Source: Halopseudomonas pelagia
GTDB lineage: Bacteria; Pseudomonadota; Gammaproteobacteria; Pseudomonadales; Pseudomonadaceae
Reading direction: 5' to 3'
Assembly: GCF_009497895.1 (NCBI RefSeq)
Contig: NZ_CP033116.1
Location: 3,906,001-3,970,000 of the forward strand
DNA: 64,000 bases
Both the position numbers and the translations under genes were made by a program. Positions 55,759 to 64,000 of this stretch are shown here, one piece after another. The notes below the pieces were generated by a model. That model was not told where the DNA came from and did no database searches. It saw only the letters and a program-made list of their open reading frames with translations. The stretch's first letter is position 1. Every line of letters begins with the position of its first letter.

Positions 55759-56772
55759 ATGATGTCACCGATCCATCCATCACTAATCCCCCTTCGCCAA
55801 GTCGCCATACTGGCCACTGACGGAGTGATCGCCTCTACACTGATGCAGGCCAAGGATTTTTTCCATATGGCCAGCCTGCGCGATGGTAGACGCCGCGGCC
55901 AGGGTCTAACGCCAGGCTTTCGCACTTCTATAGTTGCGCCTGACACGCTACCGGTGACCAGCTTCAGCCAGGACCGCATCGCCACCGATGCCACCTTGAG
56001 CGCGCTAAGGCCACAATTGATCATGCTGCCGGCATTCTGGGGTGACTTTGATCAGATGCTTGAACGCTATCCGGATGTGATCCCATGGCTGCAAGCAGAG
56101 CATGCCAGAGGCACACTGATCAGCGCTGAAGCCACTGGGGTATTCTGGATCGCCGCAGCCGGGCTGCTCAATGGTCGGGAAGCCACCACCTATTGGCGTT
56201 TCTTCGAAGAGTTCAGCGAGCGCTTTCCCGATGTGATTCTATGCAGGGACAAACACATCACCGATGCGGACAACATCTTTTGTGCCGCCGGGATCACCTC
56301 CGGTTGCGATCTTGCTATCCATCTGATCGAACGGCTCTGTGGCAGTGAAGTGGCGCAAGCGGTCGCGCGCGACACGCTATACGAGGTGCAGCGCAACTAT
56401 ACCCCTGGCATCATCGGTTTTGGCGGGCAGAAACTGCATCAGGACGTGGCGATACTGCAGATCCAGCAGTGGCTGGAGGAGCACTTTGCCGACAAATTCC
56501 GCTTTGAGGACGTCGCCAGTCAGCACGGCATGAGCATTCGTAACTTCATGCGCCGTTTTCAAGCGGCCACCGGCGACAAGCCCTTGCACTACCTGCAGCG
56601 GCTGCGCATCGAAACGGCGAAAAATCTGCTGAGCACCACAAGGCGGAGCATCAAGACCATCAGCTACGATGTGGGTTATGACGATGCCAGCTTCTTTGCG
56701 CGGCTGTTCCGCCAGCATACGGACTTGTCACCCAATCAATACCGCCGACAGTTTCAGCACTCCAGCCAGTAA
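55759..56772 (+). CDS. GlxA-type AraC-family transcriptional regulator
   Basis: 337 residues. N-terminal DJ-1/PfpI-like domain (about 12-195) and C-terminal AraC DNA-binding domain with two HTH motifs (about 235-330; FRFEDVASQHGMSIRNFMRRFQ and TISYDVGYDDASFFARLFRQ). The usual nucleophile-elbow Cys of PfpI is replaced by Ala (SAEATGVFW), so it is a ligand sensor rather than an enzyme. Such regulators often sense amines or betaines. Target unknown; the aldo/keto reductase upstream is possible. Confidence 0.87.
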   Translation: MMSPIHPSLIPLRQVAILATDGVIASTLMQAKDFFHMASLRDGRRRGQGLTPGFRTSIVAPDTLPVTSFSQDRIATDATLSALRPQLIMLPAFWGDFDQMLERYPDVIPWLQAEHARGTLISAEATGVFWIAAAGLLNGREATTYWRFFEEFSERFPDVILCRDKHITDADNIFCAAGITSGCDLAIHLIERLCGSEVAQAVARDTLYEVQRNYTPGIIGFGGQKLHQDVAILQIQQWLEEHFADKFRFEDVASQHGMSIRNFMRRFQAATGDKPLHYLQRLRIETAKNLLSTTRRSIKTISYDVGYDDASFFARLFRQHTDLSPNQYRRQFQHSSQ

Positions 56773-56810
56773 CTGCCAGCCGTACACCAATGCCTGCGGG
56801 CAACACCGTC

Positions 56811-57902
56811 TCAGGGTTTGTGCGCCCGGCAGAGAAACTCGTGGGACTGCATTTCCAGCAACCGGCTGAGGGTACGCTGGAATTCAAAGCTCAACCTGCC
56901 GCCGGTGTAGAGGTCTTTCAGTTCAACCTCGGCAGACAGAATCAGCTTGACGTTACGATCATAGAACTCGTCGACCAGATTGATAAAACGCCGGGCCATA
57001 TCGTCCTTGCTGGCATCCATCTGCTCCACATTCGCGATCAGTACCGCGTGGAATACCTTGGCCAATTCAATGTAATCATTCTGGCTGCGCGGGCCGTCAC
57101 AGAGTTCGCGAAATTCGAACCAGCCAACGTCCTCGCATACACGCAGCGATTGCACCGGCCGATTCTCGACCGTCAGCAATTCACCTTCCACGGTCTCGTT
57201 CATATCGGGCACCAGACTGGCGAAACTGCGCTGTAAACTGGCATCCGCATCGTCATCCAACGGCCAGTGGTACAGCTCGGCCTGCTCCAGCGCACGCAGA
57301 CGATAATCCACACCGTTGTCGACATTGACCACATCGGTATGGCTATTCAGCAGGGCGATGGCCGGCAGGAAGCGCGCCCGCTGCAGGCCGTCCTTATAAA
57401 GGCCATCCGGCACGATGTTGGACGTCGCTACCAGCGTGACGCCATTCTTGAACAACTCTTCCATAAGAGTGCCCAAAATCATCGCGTCGGTGATATCCGA
57501 GACAAAGAATTCGTCAAAGCAGATAACCCGTGCTTCCTCGGCGAACTGAGTGGCTATCAGGGTCAAAGGATTCTTCTCGCCTTTGAGCCCCTTCAATTCA
57601 TGATGAACGCGCTGCATGAAGCGGTGGAAATGGGTGCGCATCTTGCGCTTGAACGGCAGCGCGTCGAAAAAAGTGTCCACCAGATAGGTCTTGCCGCGCC
57701 CTACTCCGCCCCAGAAGTACAAGCCTTTCACCGGCTCGGGCTTTCTTCCAAACAGCTTTCCCAGCAGCCCGGACTTGCTCGACTCTGCTGCCACCAGATC
57801 GTCGAACAAGCGCTGTAAATGGCGTACAGCCTGTTCCTGAGCGGGATCGCGGACAAAATCCGGACGCTGAAGATCAGCCTTATAGCGTTCAAGGGGTGTC
57901 AT
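56811..57902 (-). CDS. zapE: Cell division ATPase ZapE (AFG1 family)
   Basis: 363 residues from ATG 57902 (MTPLERYKADL, the usual start). Walker A WGGVGRGKTYLVD, Walker B VICFDEFFVSDI, arginine-finger region FLPAIALLNSHTDVV. ZapE acts at the Z-ring and affects its stability, mostly under low oxygen or heat. Upstream codons to 57968 remain open, but lack homology. Confidence 0.92.
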   Translation of the reverse strand: MTPLERYKADLQRPDFVRDPAQEQAVRHLQRLFDDLVAAESSKSGLLGKLFGRKPEPVKGLYFWGGVGRGKTYLVDTFFDALPFKRKMRTHFHRFMQRVHHELKGLKGEKNPLTLIATQFAEEARVICFDEFFVSDITDAMILGTLMEELFKNGVTLVATSNIVPDGLYKDGLQRARFLPAIALLNSHTDVVNVDNGVDYRLRALEQAELYHWPLDDDADASLQRSFASLVPDMNETVEGELLTVENRPVQSLRVCEDVGWFEFRELCDGPRSQNDYIELAKVFHAVLIANVEQMDASKDDMARRFINLVDEFYDRNVKLILSAEVELKDLYTGGRLSFEFQRTLSRLLEMQSHEFLCRAHKP

Positions 57903-57968
57903 AGGCGGGTAACCCTGGGCCAGGTCGATTGGGGGCGGTACTCTACCGCCCAGCATGATGCTTGGCAA

Positions 57969-58595
57969 TTAACCTAAGGTAAGGACGCTTTCTACAGACT
58001 CTTTCAATTCCACGAGTCTGCCGTGGAAGAAATGGCCGGTCTCGGGGAAGCGTCTGACCTCCACTCCCGGCTGCCCGTCAAGCAGCTCAAATACCGCCGA
58101 AGGCGCTACTACATCGTCGTCTTCGCCCATCATGACCACCGCAGGACAGGCCAAAGGGATCAGGTCGGCAAAGGGCAGACGTTCAACAGAAGGCGCGACC
58201 AGCAACAGGCGTGTTGGAGCCGGATCCATGCGCGCTGCCGCTGCGGCAGCGACATACCCACCGAAAGAAAAGCCCATAACCCAAAGCGGTAGCTCGAATT
58301 CTTTCAATGCCCAGTCGATTACCGCCAGGCAATCATCCACTTCGCCCTCACCGTTCGCATGCTCGCCGGCACTTTTACCCACTCCCCGGAAGTTGAAGCG
58401 CACGACGCAGAAGTGCTGATCCCGGGCCGCGCGCATCAATGTATGCACGACCTTGTTAGTCATGGTCCCACCCTGCACCGGGTTGGGATGGCAAATCACA
58501 GTCACCGCAATCGGATTCTCGACCCGCGTTACCAACATCTCCAAGGAGCCTGCAGGACCCTCGATGGTCAAACGCTCTTCGCTATTGCTGCTCAT
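57969..58595 (-). CDS. Small alpha/beta hydrolase (DUF/COG2945 type)
   Basis: 208 residues from ATG 58595 (GGGAGAA upstream). Fold motifs: VICHPNPVQGGTMTNKVVHTL, RFNFRGVGKSAGEHANGEGEVDD, nucleophile elbow GFSFGG, Asp in GEDDDVV, and His in PETGHFFHGRL: a complete Ser-Asp-His triad. Predicted esterase of unknown substrate. It precedes zapE on the same strand. Confidence 0.85.
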   Translation of the reverse strand: MSSNSEERLTIEGPAGSLEMLVTRVENPIAVTVICHPNPVQGGTMTNKVVHTLMRAARDQHFCVVRFNFRGVGKSAGEHANGEGEVDDCLAVIDWALKEFELPLWVMGFSFGGYVAAAAAARMDPAPTRLLLVAPSVERLPFADLIPLACPAVVMMGEDDDVVAPSAVFELLDGQPGVEVRRFPETGHFFHGRLVELKESVESVLTLG

Positions 58596-58802
58596 TACTG
58601 CTTCTCCCGTGACTGCCAAGCGACAACTGTCGTCGCAAAAGGGTAGCAGATACAACGTCAAGACAGGCAGCCAGCTAGTCAATTTGACCAAAGCAACACG
58701 CGCAGCACTAGCCTTGGCAATGAAATGCCGTTACCGTTAGAACTAAAGCATATCGTCTATATCAAAGTATCCGATCACGCAGACATCATTGAGGGACCCA
58801 AG

Positions 58803-59261
58803 GTGCAAGCAAGCGAAAATCTCTGGATTGCAGTAGCGATTGCCCTGGCACTGGGCATCGTCATTGGCATCATTCTGACCCAACTGGCCCGTCGGGTCAG
58901 CGGCGGCAGCACGACCGGCACTCAGGCCCAGCTTGAGAGCCTGCAACTGCGCTTTGAAGAATATCAGCAGGATGTATCCAGCCACTTCAAGACCACGGCC
59001 AATCTGGTATCGCGACTGAACCGCAGCTACCAGGATATTCAGGAGCACTTGACGCAGGGCGCAATGGATCTGTCGCCTGACGACATGACCCGTCAACGTC
59101 TGCTGGCCGCGCTGGAGGAGCAAAGTGGCCCTTCCATGAGCACGCGCACCAGTTCCGAGCCGGTATTTGACAGCCTGGAGCCGCCGCGTGACTACGCGCC
59201 CAAAATGCAGGATATGCCGGGTACACTGTCGGAAAATTATGGCATCAAGCGCAAGCCTTGA
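58803..59261 (+). CDS. YhcB/ZapG-like inner-membrane protein (DUF1043)
   Basis: 152 residues from a GTG at 58803 with GAGGGA upstream; this gives the standard N-terminal membrane helix (NLWIAVAIALALGIVIGIILTQL) and coiled coil (LESLQLRFEEYQQDVSSHF). An earlier ATG at 58725 would add an unlikely polar extension. YhcB links cell-envelope growth and division in E. coli. The C-terminal 60 residues are disordered. Confidence 0.78.
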   Translation: MQASENLWIAVAIALALGIVIGIILTQLARRVSGGSTTGTQAQLESLQLRFEEYQQDVSSHFKTTANLVSRLNRSYQDIQEHLTQGAMDLSPDDMTRQRLLAALEEQSGPSMSTRTSSEPVFDSLEPPRDYAPKMQDMPGTLSENYGIKRKP

Positions 59262-59271
59262 TTCAACCCTG

Positions 59272-59290
59272 CCCGCGACCTCGTCGCGGG
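59272..59290. other. Hairpin before lipid-transport operon
   Basis: CCCGCGAC/GTCGCGGG, an 8-bp perfect stem with a 3-base loop, 11 bases past the YhcB stop. No T-run, so a weak stop or an mRNA stabiliser. Confidence 0.45.
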
Positions 59291-59314
59291 TACCTCGTCC
59301 GGATAACATCCAGC

Positions 59315-60454
59315 ATGCCGGTCACTGACCAAAACCCATTTTTTTCCTTCTCCAACGACAAACCCGGTTTGCTGGTCATTTCGGGCGACTGGTTACTTGC
59401 GCATTACAGCCATTTGCGGCGCTTGACCGCGGCAGCTCAAGAGCACGCCTGCGCGGTCACCGATGTGCAAATGGATCAGTTGAACAAGCTGGATACCGCC
59501 GGAGCTCAATTGCTCGCGGAGTTGCTGGGGCCGGCGCAACTGGAAAAGTTGACCGAACAACCTGGTCAACTGCCCGAAGAACGTCGTGTATTGCTGCGAC
59601 GTGTGGCGCAGAGCCTGGATAGTGAAGAGCCGCAAAGCCCGCGCGGCAGCTCGCTGCTGATCGAGCTGCTGGAACGCACCGGCAAGGCTACCGCTGTTTT
59701 CTGGGGGCATTTGGTAGAGTTGCTCGGCTTTACCGGTCTGACACTGGCCAGCCTCGCAGCCAATGTTTTGCGCCCGCGTAGCTGGCGCATGACGGCGGTG
59801 GTCGCCCAGATAGAACAAACCGCGCTGAACGCCGTGCCCATTGTTGCCCTGCTAACCTTTATGGTCGGAGCGGTGATCGCCTTCCTCGGGGCCACAGTAC
59901 TAAGCAGTTTCGGTGCCAGTATCTATACAGTCGACCTGGTCGCTTTTTCCTTTCTGCGTGAATTCGCCGTGCTGCTCACCGCGATTCTGATGGCCGGTAG
60001 AACTGCCAGCGCCTTTACCGCGCAAATTGGCTCGATGAAGGCCAATGAAGAAATCGATGCGATACGCGCGTTGGGCCTGAACCCGATGGAGATTCTGGTG
60101 TTACCCAGAGTCCTGGCGATGCTGATTGCCTTGCCGATTCTGACATTGGTGGCGATGCTGTCCGGCCTGTTCGGCGGCGCACTGGTTTGCGCCCTGGCGC
60201 TGGATATATCACCCACAATGTTTCTCAGCATGTTGCAACAGAATGTCGACGCTCGGCACTTTATCCTTGGCATAGCCAAGGCGCCGGTGTTTGCCCTGTT
60301 GATTGCCATCATTGGTTGCCTGGAAGGCCTCAAGGTCAGCGGCAGCGCCGAATCGGTAGGTGAGCACACCACGTCCAGTGTGGTGCAGTCGATATTCGTG
60401 GTCATTCTGGTCGATGCGATGGCAGCGATGTTCTATATGGAGATGGGCTGGTGA
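59315..60454 (+). CDS. MlaE-type ABC permease with N-terminal STAS domain
   Basis: 379 residues. STAS-like domain (about 20-110) fused to a MlaE permease (about 130-375, VAQIEQTALNAVPIVALLTFMVGAV, GSMKANEEIDAIRALGLNPME, LPRVLAM). In E. coli the STAS protein (MlaB) is separate; here it is built in. Works with the ATPase, MCE protein and lipoprotein downstream to move phospholipids across the envelope. Start at ATG 59315 lacks a strong ribosome site. Confidence 0.85.
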   Translation: MPVTDQNPFFSFSNDKPGLLVISGDWLLAHYSHLRRLTAAAQEHACAVTDVQMDQLNKLDTAGAQLLAELLGPAQLEKLTEQPGQLPEERRVLLRRVAQSLDSEEPQSPRGSSLLIELLERTGKATAVFWGHLVELLGFTGLTLASLAANVLRPRSWRMTAVVAQIEQTALNAVPIVALLTFMVGAVIAFLGATVLSSFGASIYTVDLVAFSFLREFAVLLTAILMAGRTASAFTAQIGSMKANEEIDAIRALGLNPMEILVLPRVLAMLIALPILTLVAMLSGLFGGALVCALALDISPTMFLSMLQQNVDARHFILGIAKAPVFALLIAIIGCLEGLKVSGSAESVGEHTTSSVVQSIFVVILVDAMAAMFYMEMGW

Positions 60455-61263
60455 GTACCAGGAACCAAGCCACCGCACCGCTGGTTCAGGTCAGCGGTTT
60501 ACTGAATCGTTTCGGCACACAAACGGTTCATGAAAACCTCGATCTGGATATCTATAAAGGCGAGATACTCGGCGTGGTAGGCGGCTCAGGCACCGGCAAG
60601 TCGGTACTGCTGCGCTCCATAGTCGGCCTTCACCGTCCGGACGCAGGCAGCGTCCGGCTGTTTGGTGAAGACCTGCAGGCACTCAGCGAGGAAGAACGCA
60701 CAAAGTACGAGCGACGCTTCGGGGTACTTTTTCAACGCGGCGCTTTGTTCTCGTCATTGACGGTGGCGGAGAACATCGCCCTGCCATTGATCGAACACAC
60801 CGGCCTCAGCCGAGAAGACGCCGAGCACCTGGCTAAAATGAAACTGGCATTGGCCGGTCTCCCGGCCCTGGCCGGCGATAAATACCCATCCGAGCTGTCA
60901 GGCGGTATGGTCAAGCGCGCCGCGCTTGCCCGCGCCCTGGCGCTGGATCCGGATATCCTGTTTCTGGATGAACCCACTGCTGGCCTGGACCCGATCGGCG
61001 CGGCGGCCTTTGACGATCTGATCAAGACCTTGCGCGACGCCATGGGCCTGACGGTGTTCCTGGTCACCCATGATCTGGATACCTTGTATGCTATCTGCGA
61101 CCGCATAGCCGTATTGTCAGATCGCCGGGTGCTGGTAGCTGACACGCTGGAGAATGTCGCTGCTACCGAGAACCAGTGGATCCAGGAGTACTTTCATGGC
61201 CCCCGCGGCCGCGCTGCGGCTGAAGCCGTCAATCGTCAACACCAGTTGGAGTCCAGCCGCTAA
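60451..61263 (+). CDS. MlaF-type ABC ATPase
   Basis: 270 residues from GTG at 60451 (GTGA overlap with the permease stop). Walker A VGGSGTGKSVLLRSIVG, LFQRGALFSSLTVAENIALPL, signature SELSGGMVKRAALARALALDP, Walker B ILFLDEPTAGLDP, H in VTHDLDTLY. Energises the MCE lipid transporter. Confidence 0.92.
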   Translation: MSTRNQATAPLVQVSGLLNRFGTQTVHENLDLDIYKGEILGVVGGSGTGKSVLLRSIVGLHRPDAGSVRLFGEDLQALSEEERTKYERRFGVLFQRGALFSSLTVAENIALPLIEHTGLSREDAEHLAKMKLALAGLPALAGDKYPSELSGGMVKRAALARALALDPDILFLDEPTAGLDPIGAAAFDDLIKTLRDAMGLTVFLVTHDLDTLYAICDRIAVLSDRRVLVADTLENVAATENQWIQEYFHGPRGRAAAEAVNRQHQLESSR

Positions 61264-62201
61264 TGGAAACCCGAGCCCATCACGTTTTGATCGGCCTGTT
61301 CACCCTGATCGCCGCAGCCGCTGCGATGTTCTTTGCCATATGGCTAAGCAATACCAGCACCAGCAGGGAATTCAAGAACTATACCGTGGTCTTCAATCAG
61401 GCCGTGACTGGCCTGTCCCGCGGCAGTGCCGTTCAATATAGCGGGATCAAGATTGGTGACATCAACTCCTTGAGCCTGGATCCGGAAGACCCCCGACGGG
61501 TCCTGGCGCGCATTCGCGTGGAAGCGGACATTCCGATCAAGGAAGACACCCGCGCCAAACTGTCCTTCACCGGAATCACCGGCAACTCGGTAATTGAACT
61601 GAGCCACGGCCAACCATCCAGCCCGTTGCTGGAGGGCAAGAACGGTCTGGATCCAATCATCGTTGCCTCACCCTCGCCCATCTCGGCGCTCCTCGCGGAC
61701 GGCGAGGATCTGATGACCAATATCAACCAGCTCATGTCCAGCGCGCGGAGCATTCTCTCCAAAGACAACGTTAAAAGCTTTACGCGCACCATGGAGTCCA
61801 TCGAGAGAGCGACCACGACCATGGCCAATCAGGGCGATGATCTGGCCTTGCTGATCGACGAACTGACGATTGTCAGCCGCCAGGCTGGCGAAACATTGGA
61901 GCAGACCAACCAATTGATGGCCAGCGCCGACAGCCTGCTCAATGATCAGGGCACCCGCACCCTGGATGGCGCCGAACAGGCACTGGCCTCTATCGCTCGG
62001 ACCAGCGCAGTGCTCGAAGAAATGCTCACTGAAAATAGCGAGGCCTTTGCCAGCGGCATGCAGGGGCTCGGCCAATTGGAACCGGCTATCAACGAGCTAC
62101 GCGGCAGCCTAGGTGCGTTGCGCAGTCTCACCCGTCGTCTGGAAGACAATCCGGCCCGCTTTCTACTGGGCCGCGACAGCATCGAGGAATTTGAGCCGTG
62201 A
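61263..62201 (+). CDS. MCE-domain substrate-binding protein (MlaD family)
   Basis: 312 residues. N-terminal membrane anchor (about 7-28), one MCE domain (about 38-118, VVFNQAVTGLSRGSAVQYSGIKIGDI, AKLSFTGITGNSVIELSHG), then a long helical region (about 150-290). It forms a periplasmic ring carrying lipids. Starts 1 base inside the ATPase stop. Confidence 0.9.
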   Translation: METRAHHVLIGLFTLIAAAAAMFFAIWLSNTSTSREFKNYTVVFNQAVTGLSRGSAVQYSGIKIGDINSLSLDPEDPRRVLARIRVEADIPIKEDTRAKLSFTGITGNSVIELSHGQPSSPLLEGKNGLDPIIVASPSPISALLADGEDLMTNINQLMSSARSILSKDNVKSFTRTMESIERATTTMANQGDDLALLIDELTIVSRQAGETLEQTNQLMASADSLLNDQGTRTLDGAEQALASIARTSAVLEEMLTENSEAFASGMQGLGQLEPAINELRGSLGALRSLTRRLEDNPARFLLGRDSIEEFEP

Positions 62202-62824
62202 TCAAGCGACACACCATGACCCGTACTACGATGTTAGCCCTTGCTGCGCTCTGGCTATCCGCCTGCACCATCTTGCCTGAGTCGGAGCCGCTGTCGGTCT
62301 ACCAACTGCCCGCGCCGCAGATGCAGCCTTCAGCCGCTGGCCAGAGTTTACCCACATTGCGCATCAACACCCCGCGCACCGGCTTCGCCCTGAGCACCCC
62401 GCGGATGCTGGTCAAGCCCGACGGCAATCGGGTGAGCAGCTACAAGGGCGCGCGCTGGACTGACCCGGTGCCGGTCGTACTGCGCGAACACCTGGCCAAA
62501 GCTTTTACCCAGCAAGGCTCACCTGCACGCGTCAGCACTGACGAACATGCGCTACACGCCGACGTGCACCTGGGCGGCGACCTGCAGCAGTTCCAGGTAC
62601 GCTATGAAGGCTTGCAGCCTGTGGCGGTCATTGAGCTGGATGCCAGGCTGGTCAACCCCAACTCGCGCGAAGTCCTCGCTGCCAGGCGCTTTCTGGTCGA
62701 GCAGCCGCTGGACAACCCGCAGGCACCCGGCGTCGTAGTGGCGCTTAAATTGGCGGCCGATGATCTGGCCGAGCAGCTGATCCAATGGACCGCCGATAGC
62801 CTGAAGGGCTACGAAGCGAAGTAA
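62198..62824 (+). CDS. ABC-type transport auxiliary lipoprotein (PqiC-like)
   Basis: 208 residues from GTG 62198 (GAGGA upstream; GTGA overlap); ATG 62216 is an alternative. Lipobox LSAC. The fold LPTLRINTPRTGFALSTPRMLV...WTDPVPVVLREHLAKAF matches PqiC/LPAM-type lipoproteins that dock MCE systems to the outer membrane. Last gene of the operon. Confidence 0.88.
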   Translation: MIKRHTMTRTTMLALAALWLSACTILPESEPLSVYQLPAPQMQPSAAGQSLPTLRINTPRTGFALSTPRMLVKPDGNRVSSYKGARWTDPVPVVLREHLAKAFTQQGSPARVSTDEHALHADVHLGGDLQQFQVRYEGLQPVAVIELDARLVNPNSREVLAARRFLVEQPLDNPQAPGVVVALKLAADDLAEQLIQWTADSLKGYEAK

Positions 62825-62829
62825 TATTC

Positions 62830-62872
62830 CGCGCAATAAAAAACCGCCGTACTGGCGGTTTTTTATTACGCG
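62830..62872. terminator. Long bidirectional intrinsic terminator
   Basis: A 14-bp stem (62835-62848 with 62854-62867) around a 5-base loop, extended by further pairs after one mismatch. Six A before and six T after the GC core serve both strands: the lipid-transport operon and the convergent guaA. Confidence 0.93.
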
Positions 62873-62881
62873 TTTATAGCC

Positions 62882-64000
62882 TCATTCCCACTCAATGGTC
62901 GCAGGCGGCTTGCTGGAAATATCGTACGTGACCCGCGATACACCGGTAATCTCGTTGATGATGCGGTTGGACACCGTCTCAAGAAACTCGTAGGGCAAAT
63001 GCGCCCAGCGCGCGGTCATGAAATCGATGGTTTCCACTGCACGCAGGGCAATGACCCACTCGTAGCGGCGGCCGTCGCCGACCACACCCACCGATTTGAC
63101 CGGCAGGAACACGGCAAAGGCCTGGCTAACCTTCTGGTAAAGGTCGGCCTTGCGCAGCTCTTCGATAAAAATGTAATCCGCGCGGCGCAGAATATCGGCA
63201 TATTCCTTGCGAACTTCCGCCAGAATGCGCACGCCCAGACCCGGGCCGGGGAAGGGATGGCGGTAGACCATGTCATAGGGCAGGCCCAGCTCCAGACCAA
63301 TCTTGCGCACTTCATCCTTGAACAGTTCACGCAACGGCTCAACCAGCTCGAAGGCCATATCGTCTGGCAAGCCACCGACATTGTGGTGCGACTTGATCAC
63401 GTGCGCCTTGCCATTCTTGGAACCGGCCGACTCGATCACATCCGGGTAGATAGTGCCCTGAGCCAGGTACTTCACGCCCTTGAGCTTGGTCGCTTCTTCA
63501 TCGAACACTTCGATAAAGGTGCGGCCGATAATCTTGCGCTTCTCTTCCGGGTCAGTCACGCCGAGCAGGCGCGACAGGAACTTGTCTTCGGCGTTGACGC
63601 GGATCACCTTGACGCCCATGTTCTCGGCGAACATGGCCATTACCTGCTCGCCCTCGTGCAAGCGCAGCAGACCGTTATCGACAAACACACAGGTCAGTTG
63701 CTCGCCAATTGCCTCGTGCAACAGCGCCGCCACCACGGAAGAATCCACGCCGCCAGACAGGCCGAGCAGAACGTTGGCCTCACCGACCTGAGCACGCACA
63801 TTGGCCACCGCATCTTCCACAATGTTGGAGGCCGTCCACAGCGCATCACAACCGCACAGTTCCAGGATAAAACGTGAAAGAATGCGTTGGCCCTGGCGGG
63901 TGTGCGTGACTTCCGGGTGGAACTGCACGCCATAGAAATGGCGGCTTTCATCGCCCATTGCGGCGATCGCGCAGCTGGGTGTGCTGGCCAGAATATGAAA
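62882..64000 (-). CDS. guaA: GMP synthase GuaA, C-terminal part
   Basis: The frame runs off the right edge, so the 5' end is missing; about 372 codons remain. Seen: end of the glutamine amidotransferase domain ([10 protein letters not shown], catalytic His in [12 protein letters not shown]), ATP-pyrophosphatase loop [13 protein letters not shown], the dimerisation domain with [13 protein letters not shown], and the C-terminus [13 protein letters not shown]. Converts XMP to GMP. guaB would be expected upstream, outside the window. Confidence 0.97.
   Translation of the reverse strand, partial: FHILASTPSCAIAAMGDESRHFYGVQFHPEVTHTRQGQRILSRFILELCGCDALWTASNIVEDAVANVRAQVGEANVLLGLSGGVDSSVVAALLHEAIGEQLTCVFVDNGLLRLHEGEQVMAMFAENMGVKVIRVNAEDKFLSRLLGVTDPEEKRKIIGRTFIEVFDEEATKLKGVKYLAQGTIYPDVIESAGSKNGKAHVIKSHHNVGGLPDDMAFELVEPLRELFKDEVRKIGLELGLPYDMVYRHPFPGPGLGVRILAEVRKEYADILRRADYIFIEELRKADLYQKVSQAFAVFLPVKSVGVVGDGRRYEWVIALRAVETIDFMTARWAHLPYEFLETVSNRIINEITGVSRVTYDISSKPPATIEWE

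Overview
This window is chromosomal DNA from a gammaproteobacterium of the Pseudomonas type. The evidence is gene order: argJ-secA-M23 peptidase-dciA-lpxC-ftsZ, the complete dcw cluster up to mraZ, rnpB, then rsmI-lpoA-yraN-gmhA-BON lipoprotein, sspB-sspA, the bc1 complex genes and rpsI-rplM. This matches the PA4402-PA4433 order of P. aeruginosa almost gene for gene. Protein sequences are also close to Pseudomonas orthologues. Base composition and several differences suggest a relative such as Halopseudomonas, but the genus is an inference. Both ends are cut inside genes: trmA on the left, guaA on the right.

Layout. (1) 1-13026 is a surface-sensing block. It holds a minor-pilin operon fimU-pilV-pilW-pilX-pilY1-pilE on the minus strand, a divergent fimT, and three cyclic-di-GMP turnover proteins around it: GAF-GGDEF, GAF-PAS-GAF-GGDEF-EAL, and HD-GYP. 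(2) 13318-20165 holds argJ, secA, an M23 peptidase, dciA and lpxC. (3) 20289-36979 is the division and cell-wall (dcw) cluster, minus strand, from mraZ to ftsZ, with a recognisable MraZ operator upstream. (4) 37295-37647 is RNase P RNA. (5) 37699-44835 is a plus-strand guanidine-utilisation operon: candidate NtrC sites, a sigma-54 promoter, a guanidine-I (ykkC) riboswitch, an ABC permease and ATPase, two DUF1989 proteins that match carboxyguanidine deiminase subunits, and a biotin-dependent guanidine/urea carboxylase. It lies between rnpB and rsmI, which are neighbours in P. aeruginosa, so it looks like an accessory insertion. It lacks a substrate-binding protein and an allophanate hydrolase. 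(6) 44891-54277 is conserved housekeeping. (7) 54563-58595 holds an aldo/keto reductase, an AraC-family regulator, zapE and a small hydrolase. (8) 58803-62824 holds a YhcB-like protein followed by a four-gene MlaFED/PqiC-like lipid transport operon. (9) The 3' part of guaA closes the window.

The best candidate for a new observation is region 5: two stacked controls (nitrogen limitation through sigma-54, guanidine through the riboswitch) on a shortened operon, with a 26-codon ORF between the riboswitch and the first gene. The second is region 1, where a PilY1 operon is packed among enzymes that make and degrade cyclic-di-GMP. No tRNA, insertion sequence, prophage or CRISPR array was seen.
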